From Rhynochetos jubatus (Eukaryota; Chordata; Aves; Eurypygiformes; Rhynochetidae): a stretch of DNA of 64,000 bases. This document shows, piece after piece, positions 25,501 to 38,903 of this stretch (position 1 is the stretch's first letter; each line of letters begins with the position of its first letter). The notes under the pieces are model-generated. The model was not told where the DNA came from, ran no database searches, and saw only the letters and a program-made list of their open reading frames with translations. The stretch lies in assembly GCA_027574665.1 (NCBI GenBank), contig CM050666.1, forward strand, positions 3,658,001 through 3,722,000. The letters run 5' to 3'. A program made the position numbers and the translations under genes.

Positions 25501-28500
25501 TGTGTGGGGAATGTCGATAGATTGAGGCACTTGTTGCACTTGTTTTATGTCCCACGAGTGGTTCTACAGTACTTTGTCTTCTGGAGACAGAAAAGGCTGT
25601 GAAGAATTTCATGAGTTAAGATAAAGAGTAGAAAACACAAAGTAAATATGATGGCAAAACCTCAAAATAATACATGAATAACCTATAAATTTAAACTAAT
25701 TTGAGTAGTATGAGCCTACATACATGGTAGGTTTGAACTGGGGCACTAGTGAAAGAGCAGAGACATAAACACTTGAGCCCTTAGTTTTATGCTCTGATTT
25801 AACACCACCTGAAAGTTGCCTGTAACTCCTGGGTTAAGGACACCTGGCTGCACAGCTGGCGGCTAGAGTTAAGCAGACGTTTGGTGTGACTGTAGATGGA
25901 ATTGTTGCATTTTTGCCTGACAACCTCCAAAATTAACTTACTAATTCATTGTTTAGATGGAAGGACAAGACACTTCTAAGTCGTTACGGAGTTTGAGAGT
26001 CGAGTTCATCTGGAATTTACTAATTGCTTCTGAACTTAAAACTCTTCCACTTTCTCGAGTGGTGCGTGGGTAGGTTAAATGACAATGTGAGACATGTTTC
26101 AGATCTTACTGACCATGCAATTGTTCCTGTAGCAGAATGCAAGGAAGCCACAATGAAATACGAGATTTAGGTTTGTCTCTCCAGGAAAGGGAGCATTCGC
26201 CAACTAATGGCTGACAACTCTTATGGCTTCGGGTGTGTGGCGTGGTTCTGAATGATCTTTAGTATCAAGGTTAGCCCTTGGGATGGAAAACTGTTACAGA
26301 AGGAGAATAAATAATTAGAAACTTTTGTTTTCCAGCAAGGAAGACATTCATAAGAAAAAATACAAACCCAATTAAAACATTTAAGGACTTTGTCCTCATT
26401 AGATGGAATAAATTTGAACAGCTGCAAAAAATGAGCACTGCCTACCAAGTTGCTGCTGTGCTCACTGGGAAAATTCAGAAGGCGGAGCAGTAACGTTCAT
26501 AAGCTGTCATGTGTGCGTGCACTCCTTCGTTTTAAGCAATCGGGATCCTCTGAAGGTCCAGGAAACAAAAAGCGTGGTTAAAGAGGTGCAGTCAAGGCGT
26601 AGGCTGTGGAGGCATTTTAAAATCCCACTGGCAGAACTGGAGCGCTGACAGCACAAAGGCCGCGGCTTTGCGTTTCTATCGACGTAGCTGTAGAGTTGCG
26701 CGCGGTTGGGGTGTGATGTCTCCGCTGCTGTCTCCCCTCTGTGTGTGTTTCTCCGTTTTCATGTTTTTAACAGTGAGAGAAACATTTTATCAGTGTCATC
26801 TGTCTTTAACGTACAAATTAGTGTAAATTAATCACAGTTAGTGGCTGCTTCTGAAGGAAGCGCTTCTAGGACGGATGTCTTTTGTGTCTGTTTAATCTGT
26901 CGGTACTTCTTGTCGAGTAGACTTTCTCACACGGAGTGTTCTCTGAGTAATGGAAGATGAGAGGGTAAGGGAATTAAATCCCCATTTATTTGGTGGCTTA
27001 TTGTTTCTCTATTTCATCCCTGAAAACCTCTGAAGGATTAATTAATGGATGACAAACATCTCAGCTTCAGCTATCCGTCTGAAACACATGATGTATCTAA
27101 TAGCTCATAATAAATGTATTGTTACATTAGCAGTAAAAATAAATAATGCGGAACTGACAGAACCCCCAAAATCTCCAGCCTGTTATTGAGAAAGGGACAA
27201 AGAATTGTTCCAGAGTTGTGATATTCCTTTCCCAGTCCAGAGCATTTAGCTCTTACTCACTGTCGCTGAAGCCACCTCTGCAGAAGGTGCTGTGTTTTCC
27301 CGGAGGAAGGCAGAGCAAGCAAGCAAGAGGGGCTGGCTTGTTACTTCTTTTCGTCCTCCTTGTAGCAGTAGAAAAAGTTTGTTCTTAAAACACACTGCAA
27401 AATGTCATAACAAACTGCCCTTTTCAGGCCTCTGTGGATGCTGTGAAGCAGTTACTGATGTGTTACAGCTTTTCGCCACTGAAACAGGGTTACATGTCTT
27501 GGATATTTGTGCAGTTGTCTCTAAGCCCTCGAGGCTACACAGTAGCACGACACTGTATTTGTAATTACTGTGTTACACGTGTAGCTTGTTTAGATGTTGT
27601 AGACAGGGACGTGTTGTTTACGGCATGTGAACCCTAACGCATGGTCCTGAATATTGTAGAAATTCTGTTTAAATAATAATTAATGGTGCAATTTATTTTC
27701 CATTTGCAGAAAATTATTTCCCCTTAAGCCTGTATTCTGAGTGCTATTGGAAATCTTGGGTGCTCTGGCCTCTGGAAAGAGATGCTCCCAGCTACGTTTC
27801 CAGGATCATCTTAATTTGAATCTGATCTACTTCCAGAAGAAACAGCTAATTCCTTCCCCCTGGCCTCCAGATGTGCTTTTCTGCCCCCATCTTTGTCACT
27901 GTCAGTGACTGCAAGTCACAGGAGGGCTGTGTGCTTGCAAATTCTGATGGAAGCTGAGAAATGGTGTCATCCCCACTTTTCCCTCATACAATGGAAAAGA
28001 AATAGGGGGAGGAAAAAATGATAGAGAGAGGTCAGGCTGTAGAAGCCAGGGAGCAAATGTCACGTGCAGTGATAGAATACGTACGCAGCCTCTGCTGTGA
28101 CATGGCTATTAAGCTGTAAAGTTACAGGCCTTGAAATACCCCGAGGGCCTTCAGCGTAGCAGCCTCTGAACTAAGGAGAAAAACTCAAGTGCTCCTACGA
28201 AGTTCAGGCAAAAACTCTTTGCTGTCGCGTTCCTAATGCCATGCCCGAAATGCATTGCCGGGCCCTCATCGCTGTCGAAGCAGAGCTTTCTGTGCGCTCT
28301 GTGGGACACGATCTCAGACCTGAACTGTTAAAAATACATGATGTGAAATTCGGGGAGGTCCTGAAAAAATAGCCGGGTTTAAGTGTAGGCAGGGGTCTAG
28401 GCTGCTGCATGTGACGTGGGAGAAAGCTGTGTGGCCGCCTTCGGGTGCCAGCCCGGGAGCAGCACCTGCCTTCCCCGGTGCTGTGTAGCTGCTCTGAGCA

Positions 28501-29060
28501 CAGCAGTGAGTCCCGGCTGTGGAGGGTGTCCGAGCTCTTGCTTACGTGCGGAGTAAGCGTGACTTGGGCACACTTCCTTCTGTGCGGTGCTTACGCGTGT
28601 CTCCGAAATGTTCAGTCCTCATTGCAGCAGCCCTGCGCGCAGATTAATCAGCACATCGCGGCCCACACCTCCAACAAGGTCTGTAATTCCACCTGCCCTT
28701 GCAGAGCAGCTGTTGTCGGATGTGTGCATGCGCAGAAATCCGCAGGTGACGTCTGCTCACTAAGAATTTTGGTATTGCTCCTGATCCAGAAGCTCTCTGT
28801 ACTTGCCTTTTTTTTTTTTACTGCCCCTGGCAGAGAGCCACAGCAGGCCTGGCTGACAGGAGACCTGTGTCACAGCATGGGCTTTCTGTCTGATTGTCAG
28901 GTGGTACAGCGAGAGTATAGCTAGATTGAGGGTGTGTCTGAAATTCATGTTAGGGATTTAGTACCGTAAATGTAAATCACACCGCCTTGCGATAGGACAT
29001 GTTCTAGTGTGTTGTCATAGAGAGCAACTATTTTCCTTTCTCTGACATGAGCAGGTTTTC

Positions 29061-29074
29061 AAAAAAAAAAAAAA
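29061..29074. repeat. Poly(A) run, A14
   Basis: Fourteen A between GTTTTC and GGGAAGG. Confidence 0.95.
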
Positions 29075-29564
29075 GGGAAGGAGACCTAAATATTCTAATT
29101 GTTTTTTACGCTTTAATTTAGTTTTCTTTCCATCCGAAGTTTGAAATCATTGGTGGTGCTTCGTGCAGAAACGTCACTTACCACAGGTCTCCTGAGTTGC
29201 TCTGAGGTGAACTCTGGGACACCTTGGTGTTTCACCGAACGCGGACCGTTCTTCGGCGGAACAGACACCCCTCAACTCCAGCAGACACTGCCCGTGCGTT
29301 GGAGTTGGCTGTCAGTTGTTGCAGAAGCGCGAAGGTCGATCGCTGCCCAGCCTGGCTGCTTGCTGTGTTGGCCGCTCCCGCTGGGGGACCAGAGCAGGGG
29401 ATCGTGTACAGTGCCTCAGGCCCCCGTCGCCTACTGCAGCCCCTTTGGAATCTGTTCTCTAACAACACAAACCCTTAGTTTGCAGTGGTTTTGAATGGTC
29501 CCATCGCATTGTTAATGCCCACACTCTTACATGTGTGTGTTGGTCATAGATGTGAAAGGTTGGG

Positions 29565-29581
29565 GTGTGTGTGTGTGTGTG
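29565..29581. repeat. (GT)n microsatellite
   Basis: Eight and a half GT units directly before a T run and the CR1 copy that begins at 29605. Confidence 0.95.
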
Positions 29582-29604
29582 CTTTTTTTTTGCTTTTGGA
29601 GATG

Positions 29605-29922
29605 AATCATAGAATCACAGCATGGTTTGGGTTGGAAGGCACCTTAAAGTTCATCTAGTTCCAACCCCCTGCCATGGGCAGGGACACTGTTCACTAGCCC
29701 AGGTTGCTCCAAGACTCATCCAGCCTGGCCTTGGACACTCTCAGGGATGGGGCACCCACAGCTTCTCTGGGCAACCTGTCCCAGTGCCCCCTCACCCTCT
29801 GTGGGACGAATTTCTTCCTTTTATCCAATCTCAATCTCCCTGCTTTCAGTTTAACCCTGTTACTCCTTGTCCTGTCACTCCCTGCCCTTGGAAAAAGCCT
29901 CCCCCCCCCCCAGCTTCCTTGT
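29605..29922 (-). mobile_element. CR1 LINE 3' fragment
   Basis: The 3' terminus is at the low coordinate: AATCATAGAATCACAG, then GGTTTGGGTTGGAAGGCACC, CTGCCATGGGCAGGGACA, CAGCCTGGCCTTGGACAC and GGGCAACCTGTCCCAGTG. This is the reverse complement of the avian CR1 3' UTR. The ORFs across it are incidental. A C11 run lies near its upstream end. Confidence 0.95.
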
Positions 29923-30234
29923 GAACTGATGCTGTTTGGTCTTTAGGGATGATGGTGCTGAAGCACAAATATTGAGTTACTTAGTCATCACTTTGTGAAC
30001 AAAACCGAAAGGAATAAAAGACAGGATTTCTAATTTTAATTTTTAGTTATTTTTAGAGCCTTATCCTTTGCTTCCTATCATTTTTTTAAAAATCTTTAAT
30101 AGAAATATCTTGTACAGCAAGCTTTGTTTTCTGCATTTTGATTCTCTTTTAACAAATTCTCTAAGTAGTAAATATTCCATTGCTTTATTAAAAAGACACA
30201 GACAAAAATAACCCCCAGAAAACTAAAGAAAAAG

Positions 30235-30261
30235 CCCCAAAACCCACCCACCCCACCCCCC
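30235..30261 (-). other. G-quadruplex motif on the minus strand
   Basis: On the + strand the C runs are C4, C3, C3, C4 and C6, the last four separated by single A. The minus strand therefore has G6-T-G4-T-G3-T-G3, a short-loop quadruplex pattern. It lies on the MED13L template strand. Confidence 0.8.
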
Positions 30262-30889
30262 ACAAAACTCCCAAAAAATGCAAGACAAACCCAAGGAAAA
30301 CTGTTTTCATTTGAAGCATTAGTGTGTTTCCTTGTGGCTCAAGCTTAGAGACACAGATCAGCATAGCCGGTGTGGTTTTGGGGGAACTGGCGGAAGGAAA
30401 ATTCCCAGTGTTTTCTTTGAACCCGTCTTTTCTGTTCATAAATATTATCATATTTTAAAAATACTTAATTTCCTTTGTTCAGATGTGGATATTTTGCTGT
30501 ATAGTAATTACAGCTATGTATAAAAATCCCCTGGTTTTGAATTCTAAAAAGTTAAAAAGGTCTTGTTTTTCAGAAATCAAACCATTCCAGATCAGTTTTA
30601 ACCTAGATATTTCAAACGTGATTTGGTTTGAGAGGAGCAGTTCTGTGAATGCTAACTAGAAAATCTCTCATCCCTCTGGGCAGATGCCATTAAATAAACA
30701 TGTGTTCACTACTACATAAGAATATTATTTTTTCTAATGTGGCATATGCATGACAAGCACAGAAGGCTTAACTGTCAAACTTGAAAAAATATCTGTATAG
30801 CTAATTCTGTGCTTGCTCTCAAACTAGCTTTTGCATATGCTGTAAGTGTTGTTTTTCTGCATAAACTTCTTTACTTTCGCTTTTAAATA

Positions 30890-30906
30890 CCCAGTATAAT
30901 ACTGGG
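30890..30906. repeat. 17-nt perfect palindrome
   Basis: CCCAGTATAATACTGGG has 8-bp arms around a central A. Confidence 0.95.
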
Positions 30907-33900
30907 ACTATAATAAGCCATGAAGCACTGAACCCCTTGCAGGGAAATGATTTAAGGCAGAATATATGCTGATATAAATTAGATGGTATTGAAACACCTG
31001 ACACATGCCAATATTATTTGTGATTAATTTGATTTTATTGAATAATTTTGGAGAATTTTCTCCTTTTTAGACACTTTGAATAGGCAGAACAGAGTGAAAT
31101 AGAAAAATCCCACCCGCTGCTCTGAAAATTAGATCAGTTGAACTGCATTGTGGAAAATGTCAATTCTGTTCTTTGTAACCCGTCTGGAAGTTCTGCAGGT
31201 AATTAGCACAAAATCCAGTTTACTGGACATCATACTCATTACATTTAAAAAAGTCTTTTAAAATGGAAGTTTGAGATTTCTTGCTTTTATAGATCTTCTG
31301 GCCTGAATAAAGAACATAGAAAAAATGCGAGGTTTGCTGCATGGGAAGACATGTTCTAACACCTAATAAAAGCATCTTTAACCCTAAATTTTTAATTATC
31401 CTCTATCAATATCGTTGTGCCAGGGTGAGAACTGTGCAGAAATCCTCTGGGGATAAAGTCAGATTCGTTTGTTTGAACTGTTGCGAACGGGCTGTTCCTA
31501 CGCTGCAGTTCCTGGATTCTGATGCTGGGCATGCTGGTCGATGTGTGCTAGCGCTCTGCGGGATGCCACTGTGTTAGCTTCTCAGAAGCGTTTTCGTTTA
31601 CATTGACCCGAATGAGGTCAAACCCTCTTTATTTCAACTCCTTGTAGATGAGCAATGGTAGAGGGTGTTTGTCTGCTGTTCCATATCGTTCTGTTCTGGA
31701 GTTTTCCTTGTTCGGGTTCTCAAGGCAGTGAGAGTGCTCTTCTTTCTCCTCCTCTGTCTCCCGAGTCAAAACGAGGGTTTCAGGAGAACTTGGGAAGGTT
31801 TGAGCATGGCATACCTGTGGGATGATGTCGGGATGCTCAGCTGGGGCTTATTCCTTGAGGGGGAAGGGAGGGAGTGAAGGAGCCCTGTGAAAATCATGGT
31901 CCGCATTTGTGCTTTGTTCCTCACCTCCTCTTCACCTTAAAACCTACTTTCTCTTGTGCAGCCAAATGTAACAATCACTTCGGGCCAGTGGGAATAAGAG
32001 CCCGTACTATGAGCATAAATGCAAACCAGCTATTAGACTGTTTTGATACTGAAGGATAGGGAGTAGGTTGACGAGTTCTCTGTAAACTGTTCGAAGCTGG
32101 TAGGTGTGTCAGTACTTAGGACAAGCCAAGGGGAGAGACGGTTCTGGAGGAAAAGAAATTCTTGGTAAGAAGTGAAAACTTTTGGTGAAGGTGGTCTTTG
32201 GCATTTCCAGACCTTTTTCCTAGTAATTCTTTTTCGCTCTCTAGACTGTAGTTGGCTTGGTATCCTTGGGCTAGCAAACTCTTCACTGTGAAGTTCAGCA
32301 GCACACGGTAGTGGTATCTGCTTTTCGGAAGGCAAGAGGATGAGTGGTTTCAGTGTTTCCTGAGAACTGATCAGGGTTAATCGATGAAACCAGCCAGACT
32401 GAAGAGCTCAACGATGAGCTTGGTTCAGCACATCCTTTCTGTTGGCAGCTGCCTACAAATGTCACGTCTTCTCTCCAGGCAAAGGTCTGTGCAGGCAGGG
32501 TAGGCAGCACAGAAAGCCTCTCCCCCCAGGGCAGCTTTCTGTGAGTAGCTGCTTCTGGGGCGTTACGGCAGGGGCCAAATGAACGATTGTTTTTAACAGG
32601 TCCACTGTAAACTTAAACATCATTGTCAACAGAGATTACGTTATTAGCGGTGTCTGCCTTTCCCACATGCTGTACAAACATTCTCTGGTTAATCAGATGT
32701 ATCTGGACTGTCAAACAGTCTTGCAGTGAGGTATGCCTGTGTGAGCAGGCGAAAACGGTGTTACTGTGTGGAGTGGACAGTCACACTGGAGCTGTGTCGC
32801 TGGGATGGCCTCGGCGGTTCTGCGCGGCCGCAGGAGGGGAGGCGTCAGCTGCTCGTAAGGCTCCGGATGAAAGTTTTTGGTCACAAATTCAGCTGTGACT
32901 TCGCGTTTGACCACGTTACAGAGCCAAAAACTGACCCGTTGGAACTGAATTGTTTGAAGGTTTTAGGCAGGTGACAGACAACAAAAGCAACTAATTTTAC
33001 AGCAGCTCATGGTTAAGGTGACTCGTCACAAATGTGTATCGCTATTAGCCGTGTTTTGGCCCTGTAAAAGATTGCTAGTTTCTGACTTTGAAGTAGTACA
33101 TTTCCCCAAACCTACCAAAAATGATGTGCAGAAATAAATATGGCACATTGCACCTCTGGTCAGTTCCTCATTGGGAGTCCTGCTTACATAATCATTTGCA
33201 TCTTTTAATAAATTTTGAAAAATCGGGGCTTATTGACATTCTGGGTATGGCTCATTTACTACTTACGGTTTAAAACCCCCCGGAAGTTTAATAGTCATAA
33301 TACTGAGAGTTGTCTGAGACTGCCTGTGTTGTAGATTTTTCGAAGTAGTCATTGCAGGGCCTGCTTAACTACCTCCATATGGGCAGGAGCATGCAGTCAG
33401 CCTCTAAGTGGGACAAGGAGTGTTGGAGTCTTAATGAAATATGCAGTAATCATCAGGGCTGTGTTAGCTCTTTACATTATTTCACACTGCTGCTTTGAAA
33501 CAAAGAGCAGGATGTGGCACATTTAATGCTTTCCCCTGGAGAATCCGTTGGAGTAAAGTTCAGTTTTTAACTCAAAAGGCAAGGGAAGCTGTTACGGAAT
33601 TAAAGATGTGGATGCTGCCCAGATGAGCTATAAATAACTGATCCATGAACACCAAAACCTCTTCAGTAGTCATGGAGAGATCACCATTCACCCTTACGAC
33701 AGCGTACTCATCCTAAACCTTTCTCTCAGATTTGGTGGTTTGGGGTTTTTTCCTGCTGAGTAATTTAGCTATTAAAACCACGGCCACCAGTTAAACGGAA
33801 CTTAACTGGGAGATGCAAGCAAGAATTGTACCTTGCAAATATAATTCCAAGGGCCTTTCCTTGGTATGTGAATCTTCCTCAGCGTGTGTTTTGCTGTTCA

Positions 33901-35575
33901 CGCTTTGTGTGATCTTGTGTGAGAAAATACTTAATGCTCGTGCCTCTCGTGGTGTGCCTACAACTGTGCTGCTCGGTCTTCTGGGGCATGAAGAATAGGG
34001 GGGCAGCAGCCTGGGTTCTCTTGGCTCCCATCATAAAAATAGTGATTGACTGTCCAATTTACTGTTCAGCTTCTGGTGCCAAGTTTGCATAGCCACTGGT
34101 TTTGGTAGACTTCAAGGAGTATCAGGGAGGTGTTGTGGTTTCTTCTCTCTCTAGCTGACTGGTATACCCAACTACTACACACGCTCAGGCTTCACAGCGT
34201 AGTGTCAGGGTTGACTCAGCTTGTTTCAGGAATCTAGGAGTCTGAAGTAGGTGAGCCGGCCAGTCGGACTGTATTCTTGGGTCATATGCCGGGGTCAGGA
34301 GAGGGGTATTCTGGTACGTTTTTGGCTGGGGAATCTGTAATCTTTACCAGTAACGTCGTGGAGGGGTGCTTCTTGGCAGCAAGCTGCCGTGGGATCCTTC
34401 TGCCACAGGCCTGTGGTTCTTGCAGACGATTACTACCTTGAGTTCCAAGCTGTGGGAAAGAGGGCTAGCAGAGGTAAGGGAGGTGTATTCCTATAGGGGC
34501 ATCTTGGCTAAAAATAACATGCCCAAGAGCGCTGGTTACTGTAGGGTAACTGTTCTTTTTTGGCAGAACTCCCAAAGTGAGAATGTTGTTGTTGTATTGA
34601 AGTACTATTTCAATCTCGATAGATTTGAAATTGCTTTTGAGCTTCCTCCCCCAGCCCCCATTCTGTTGTTTAGATTAAAATGTATTCTGGTATCCACTGG
34701 GCAGGCAGCCAGGACTGAATTAACAGCTTCCACTGAAAAGCCTTTATGTGTTCCAAGGTTTTAGTGTGCACTTGTTTGACATGAACATCTCGGAGTTGGG
34801 AAGGTATCATTCCCAAGTGTTACCAGCACATAACATGTTATGCACTCTTTTTTTTTCCCCTTAATTTGTGTTAAAAAAGGTCTGCAGAGCTTTCTGTAAT
34901 ATCTTCTTGAAAAATGAATTTATCTGAAAATTGATTTAATGTTTTTAAAGGGTAGTGAAGGGTAACAGACCCTTTTTATTTTTTATATATATGTATACAC
35001 ACATCTTCCTTTGATAGAGTTTATTGAACAGCTACAGAATGATGCTGGTCACCTCCACTTTTCTTCCTTAATCTGTAGTTTAAAAATGAGCCAAATGAAA
35101 AGTTAATTCTGTTATTTTCTCTTAGTTAAGTTGTGTTTATTTGACTCTAACTTTTACCAAAAGTAGCTCATGTACAAACACTTGTTTGCACACTGTACCT
35201 TCTCCTCTGTTCTGTAACCTCTACTTTCAAAACACCCTCCTGGTGCAGCCACAAGGCACGTTCCTTGCTGACTGCTCTTTGGCCCATGACTTCAGCGGGT
35301 ACTTTAGCCCTTTCCCCCTTACTGTATCACTTCACAGTGGTCTGTAAGGGTTCAGTCATCTCAGACTTCTGTTGCCCTGTGGACAGCGTTGGGCTGTGAG
35401 CCTTACGGGAAGGAGTCACTGTTGCTTTGAAACGATCCCTGGTAAACAGGAGTTGCTGGCAATTAAGCAAATTATAGGTTCAAAGGAATTTTCATTAATC
35501 TTGCCAGAACTTTAATCTTGTTCCCTTATTGACTTACCCGGTTTGGTGCTGGAGAGCAGTGTCTCCTGTGGACCG

Positions 35576-35592
35576 ACACGGTGACACCGTGT
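35576..35592. repeat. 17-nt perfect palindrome
   Basis: ACACGGTGACACCGTGT has 8-bp arms around a central A, in a CpG-containing local context. Confidence 0.95.
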
Positions 35593-36970
35593 GCTCTTCA
35601 GCCGTGCGGAGTGGGCCGGGCTCCTGACACGCAGAAGTGGTGGGGAGAGTGTCTGTCGGTCTGTCTCGAAAGACCCAAGTGGTGGTTTCATCTCTCTGTA
35701 TCTTGTGAACATCGGCCTCTGCTATTATCTTTTTAATACCAATGTTCATCGGTTGTATGATTTTTTTCCTAAACCTCCCTGATGTAAATTAATTTCTGTA
35801 TGCTAACGTCCTTAAGGCTGAGGATACGGGCCAGGGCGAGGGCGTAGCCGTCTCCGTAGGTCTGTGCTTTGTAATGCCCGAGTAAAGAGAAGCTGTCAGC
35901 TAATACGGTCATTAGCCTATCCAGTGTAACACACTCTGAGTACGAGGACACTTACAAGGGTGCTAAATTTACGTGCTAATTTTTGTCCTTAACCGTGTCT
36001 TGGTGCCGCTGCTGGCACCAGGGGATGCAGCAGTACCGAGTCCGGGGTAGGCGTTTTGTCCTGGTGCTGGCAGCGTGCGGTGGGCAAGGCGAAATGATGC
36101 CCTAACTTCTGAGTCTTTTGGACTAGTTTGTGTCTGATGTCATGTTAAAAGGCATTTTAAAAATGTAGAGAGACCGAGAGGAGGGGAGTGGGGTAGATTT
36201 TTTTGAACTGCAGAAGAAACACAACATTCCAGTGGTGACATCTTGTCAGAAGGCATTCCGAGCAGTTCTTGTGAAATGCTGAAGGTGACAGTAGTGAGAA
36301 CATCGAGGATACGCTGCCTTACGGATTGGCTGACAATTCACTGGGAATCTGTGGGGAATGAGAAGAATTTTAGGTATAAAACACTGCTTTACCGAACTTG
36401 TTTTCCCACTGCGGTGTGGACCTCTTGCTGCATGCTGAAAGATATGCTGGTGGAAATGAACCACTTGTTAAATAATTCGTCTGTCTCCTACTGTTCTGCC
36501 TTGGAGGAGGCTGTCGTTTGTGGTGAAGTTTTTTCATGCTTATGCCTTTTATACCAGGGTTCTGGTAGTTTTTCATAACTTGATTGATTTAAATCTTGCA
36601 TAAATGAAAAATACCAGTAACTTTCTGGAATTACCCCTGCTGACGGAATTTTTATTCCTTTTTGAGCTTACAGGTGAAGCCCACCACCTTTATGGATGAA
36701 AGTGAGTTTTGGGGATGGAGGGTAGATGCGAGCAGTAGTGAACTTCCATTTTTTTAACTAAAACAGAAGCGGTGCAGTTACTCTAGATATTAAATCTCTT
36801 TGATAATTGTTATTAGAAAGAATCTGCATAGTGACAATTTGAATGTGCCAGTGCTTCAATGCAATAAATATGAAAAAAAGGCACCACAAAACAGATATTG
36901 GTTATTATTGATGAAATACAGAGATATTTTGCTTCTCGTGATACGTTCTGCGAAATACTAGGGCAGTCTT

Positions 36971-37240
36971 CATAGAATGACAGAATGGTTTGGGTTGGAA
37001 GGCACCTTAAAGACTATCTAGTTCCAACCCCCCTGCCATGGGCAGGGACACCCTCCACTAGCCCAGGTTGCTCCAAGCCTCATCCAGCCTGGCCTTGGAC
37101 ACTTCCAGGGATGGGGTATCCACAGCTTCTCTGGGAACCTGTCCCAGTGCCCCCCACCCTCTCCGTGAACAATTTCTTCCTGATACCTAATCTAAATCTC
37201 CCCGCTTTCAGTTTAAACCTGTTACCCCTTGTCCTGTCAT
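36971..37240 (-). mobile_element. CR1 LINE 3' fragment
   Basis: CATAGAATGACAGAATGG begins the copy. GGGTTGGAAGGCACC, CTGCCATGGGCAGGGACACC and CAGCCTGGCCTTGGACAC follow in the same order as in the copy at 29605. It breaks off at CTTGTCCTGTCAT. Confidence 0.95.
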
Positions 37241-38890
37241 GTTCATGTGTCTGTAGAATTAAGTTTATGGGAAAGAGTGGGTGCCATGATTACGCTGAAA
37301 GCTGATACAGGTTGGGTGTAGACCTGGTGGTGAATTGTGTGCTCAAGTACAGCTAGGTCAGGAGATGCAGCTGTGCAGGAGGCTGTGAGCGGAAGGTAAG
37401 GAGCATCAAGATTGATACAGGGGGTGATTTTTATCTAAGACAGCTTAAGATGGTAGCTCAGAGCAATTACATCTAGAGTTATTAAACTGGGATTACCTCC
37501 CTACTTGCTGCCCTCTTTAAACAACCGAGATATGTTTTGTGGACATGTAAATGTATTATATCTGGGGTTTTACGCCAGCAAAATAATATCTGGAGTGATT
37601 GTAATGTTTTGTGCTGAAAGGCCTCTTACAGGCTGTCTGCGTATTGGATAAGCAAGGAGGAAAGAGTAAAAGAACATAAATGAAATTGTCAGCAGCATCA
37701 ATCACTGATCTGTTGGCGATGTTTGATAATTGCTTTTTATCAGGCTAAAGCATATATAATGTGGTCCATTTCCAACAGGAGATGTTTCTGCTTGGTTTAT
37801 ATTGTACTAGGCGGCGCGGGGGGGCAACTAAGCAAAACCCAGCCTTGTAGTAATTTTCAGTTGGAAGCCTCATTTGCTGTCAGATTATGTTTAAATGTTA
37901 CAAGCTAGTGAAATTCTTTGGCCAAGAGAGATCAGGCTGAGCAGGGCTGCCAGCTTGATGTGATATTTCAGATGGGGGTTTTTCGTTGTTAATTTGCAGT
38001 TTAAACTGGTGCGCTGCGATTTTTATTTAGCAACGTAGGAGTGTGTCTGTGGTTTGCAGTAGTTAAGAGTTGCTTTTTACATCCATGGCATGACAGAGTC
38101 AATTAAGTGTGTTTTTTCTGCCTCTGTTGTAAGTAGGTGAGAATCTGTGTATAGCTGTAGGCGTTCCGAAGTGAAAGATTTATCATATATGTAAAATCAG
38201 CTTATTTTTGCTGACGTGAAGGACAGCCACAGCTCTTGCAGGCAGTCTTTTGGGTATATAGCTATATGTGTACTTACTTTATGACATGAAAATTGTTGAC
38301 AGAAAGGGAAAATTATGATGTCCATTACAGTATCTAAATGTCAATTAAAACGGCCTGACAACAGATTTCTTCTTCGTATTTTTTATCTTTTTTAATCTTT
38401 TTTTTATCTTTCCTCCCTGTGTTTGCTAATGATCCCACAGATTCCCTGTCATGTTCAGTCAGTGTCCTGAATTTGCTTGTTAAATTTCCGGAGTGTCCGG
38501 TGGGGTTGGTTTGCTGTACGCGAGGAGGCTCTGGCCGAAGGCAAGCACGAAAGGACGAAACACTTCACTGCTGCGCGAGTGTCGGCTGAAGCTGATGCGT
38601 GGTGACGTGGGCTGCATGGTCAGCCAGAACAGGGTTTCGGCTTAGGGCGTACGAAGATTGCTGGGATCGCAGTGTCAGCTCTGATTTCAATTAAGTCTTT
38701 GCGAGGAGTTCTGTGCGTAGGTCCTTCTGCCTGACAGCTAAGGTCTTTCTCGTAGGATGCATAAATGTACGGTTGTTATTTACTGAAATATAGGAAAATC
38801 TTAAGTAGACTGAACTATAATCTTCTTAGAGCTGTGTTTTTGAACAGGATTACATTTTTTCATAAAATATAAACTCAATTTTAATTTATT

Positions 38891-38903
38891 TTTTTTTTTT
38901 TAG
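38891..38903. repeat. Poly(T) run, T13
   Basis: Thirteen T between TTTTAATTTA and AGAAATAGC. Confidence 0.95.

Larger units (their letters stand above)
22595..29604. other. Intronic stretch, no gene recognised
   Basis: Unique DNA. A small stem (GGGGCTG at 24022-24028 with CAGCCCC at 24043-24049) is present. An AT-rich block at about 27000-27150 with several TAAT cores could be a conserved element. About 28200-28760 is GC-richer. A14 lies at 29061-29074 and a GT repeat at 29565-29581. Confidence 0.55.
29923..36970. other. Intronic stretch, no gene recognised
   Basis: Contains an A/C-rich G-quadruplex-forming tract (30235-30261), a 17-nt palindrome (30890-30906), an AT-rich block at about 33410-33660 that looks unlike drifting DNA (CTTTGAAACAAAG, GGAATTAAAG), and a second 17-nt palindrome (35576-35592). 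A 132-codon ORF at 34366-34764 lacks recognisable domains. Confidence 0.55.

Noticed and set aside
28445-28924. 159-codon plus-strand ORF
   Set aside because: No domain, cysteine-rich chance-like composition, runs through a T tract, no splice context.
29622-29924. 100-codon ORF starting MVWVGRHLK, repeated at 36985
   Set aside because: Translation of the CR1 3' UTR in the wrong strand; it recurs because the repeat recurs.
34366-34764. 132-codon ORF and an alternative exon-like frame (LADDYYLEFQAVGKR) before AGAG|GTAAGG
   Set aside because: The donor is good and the peptide looks protein-like for about 17 residues, but the frame has no recognised family and no second linked exon; treated as coincidence.
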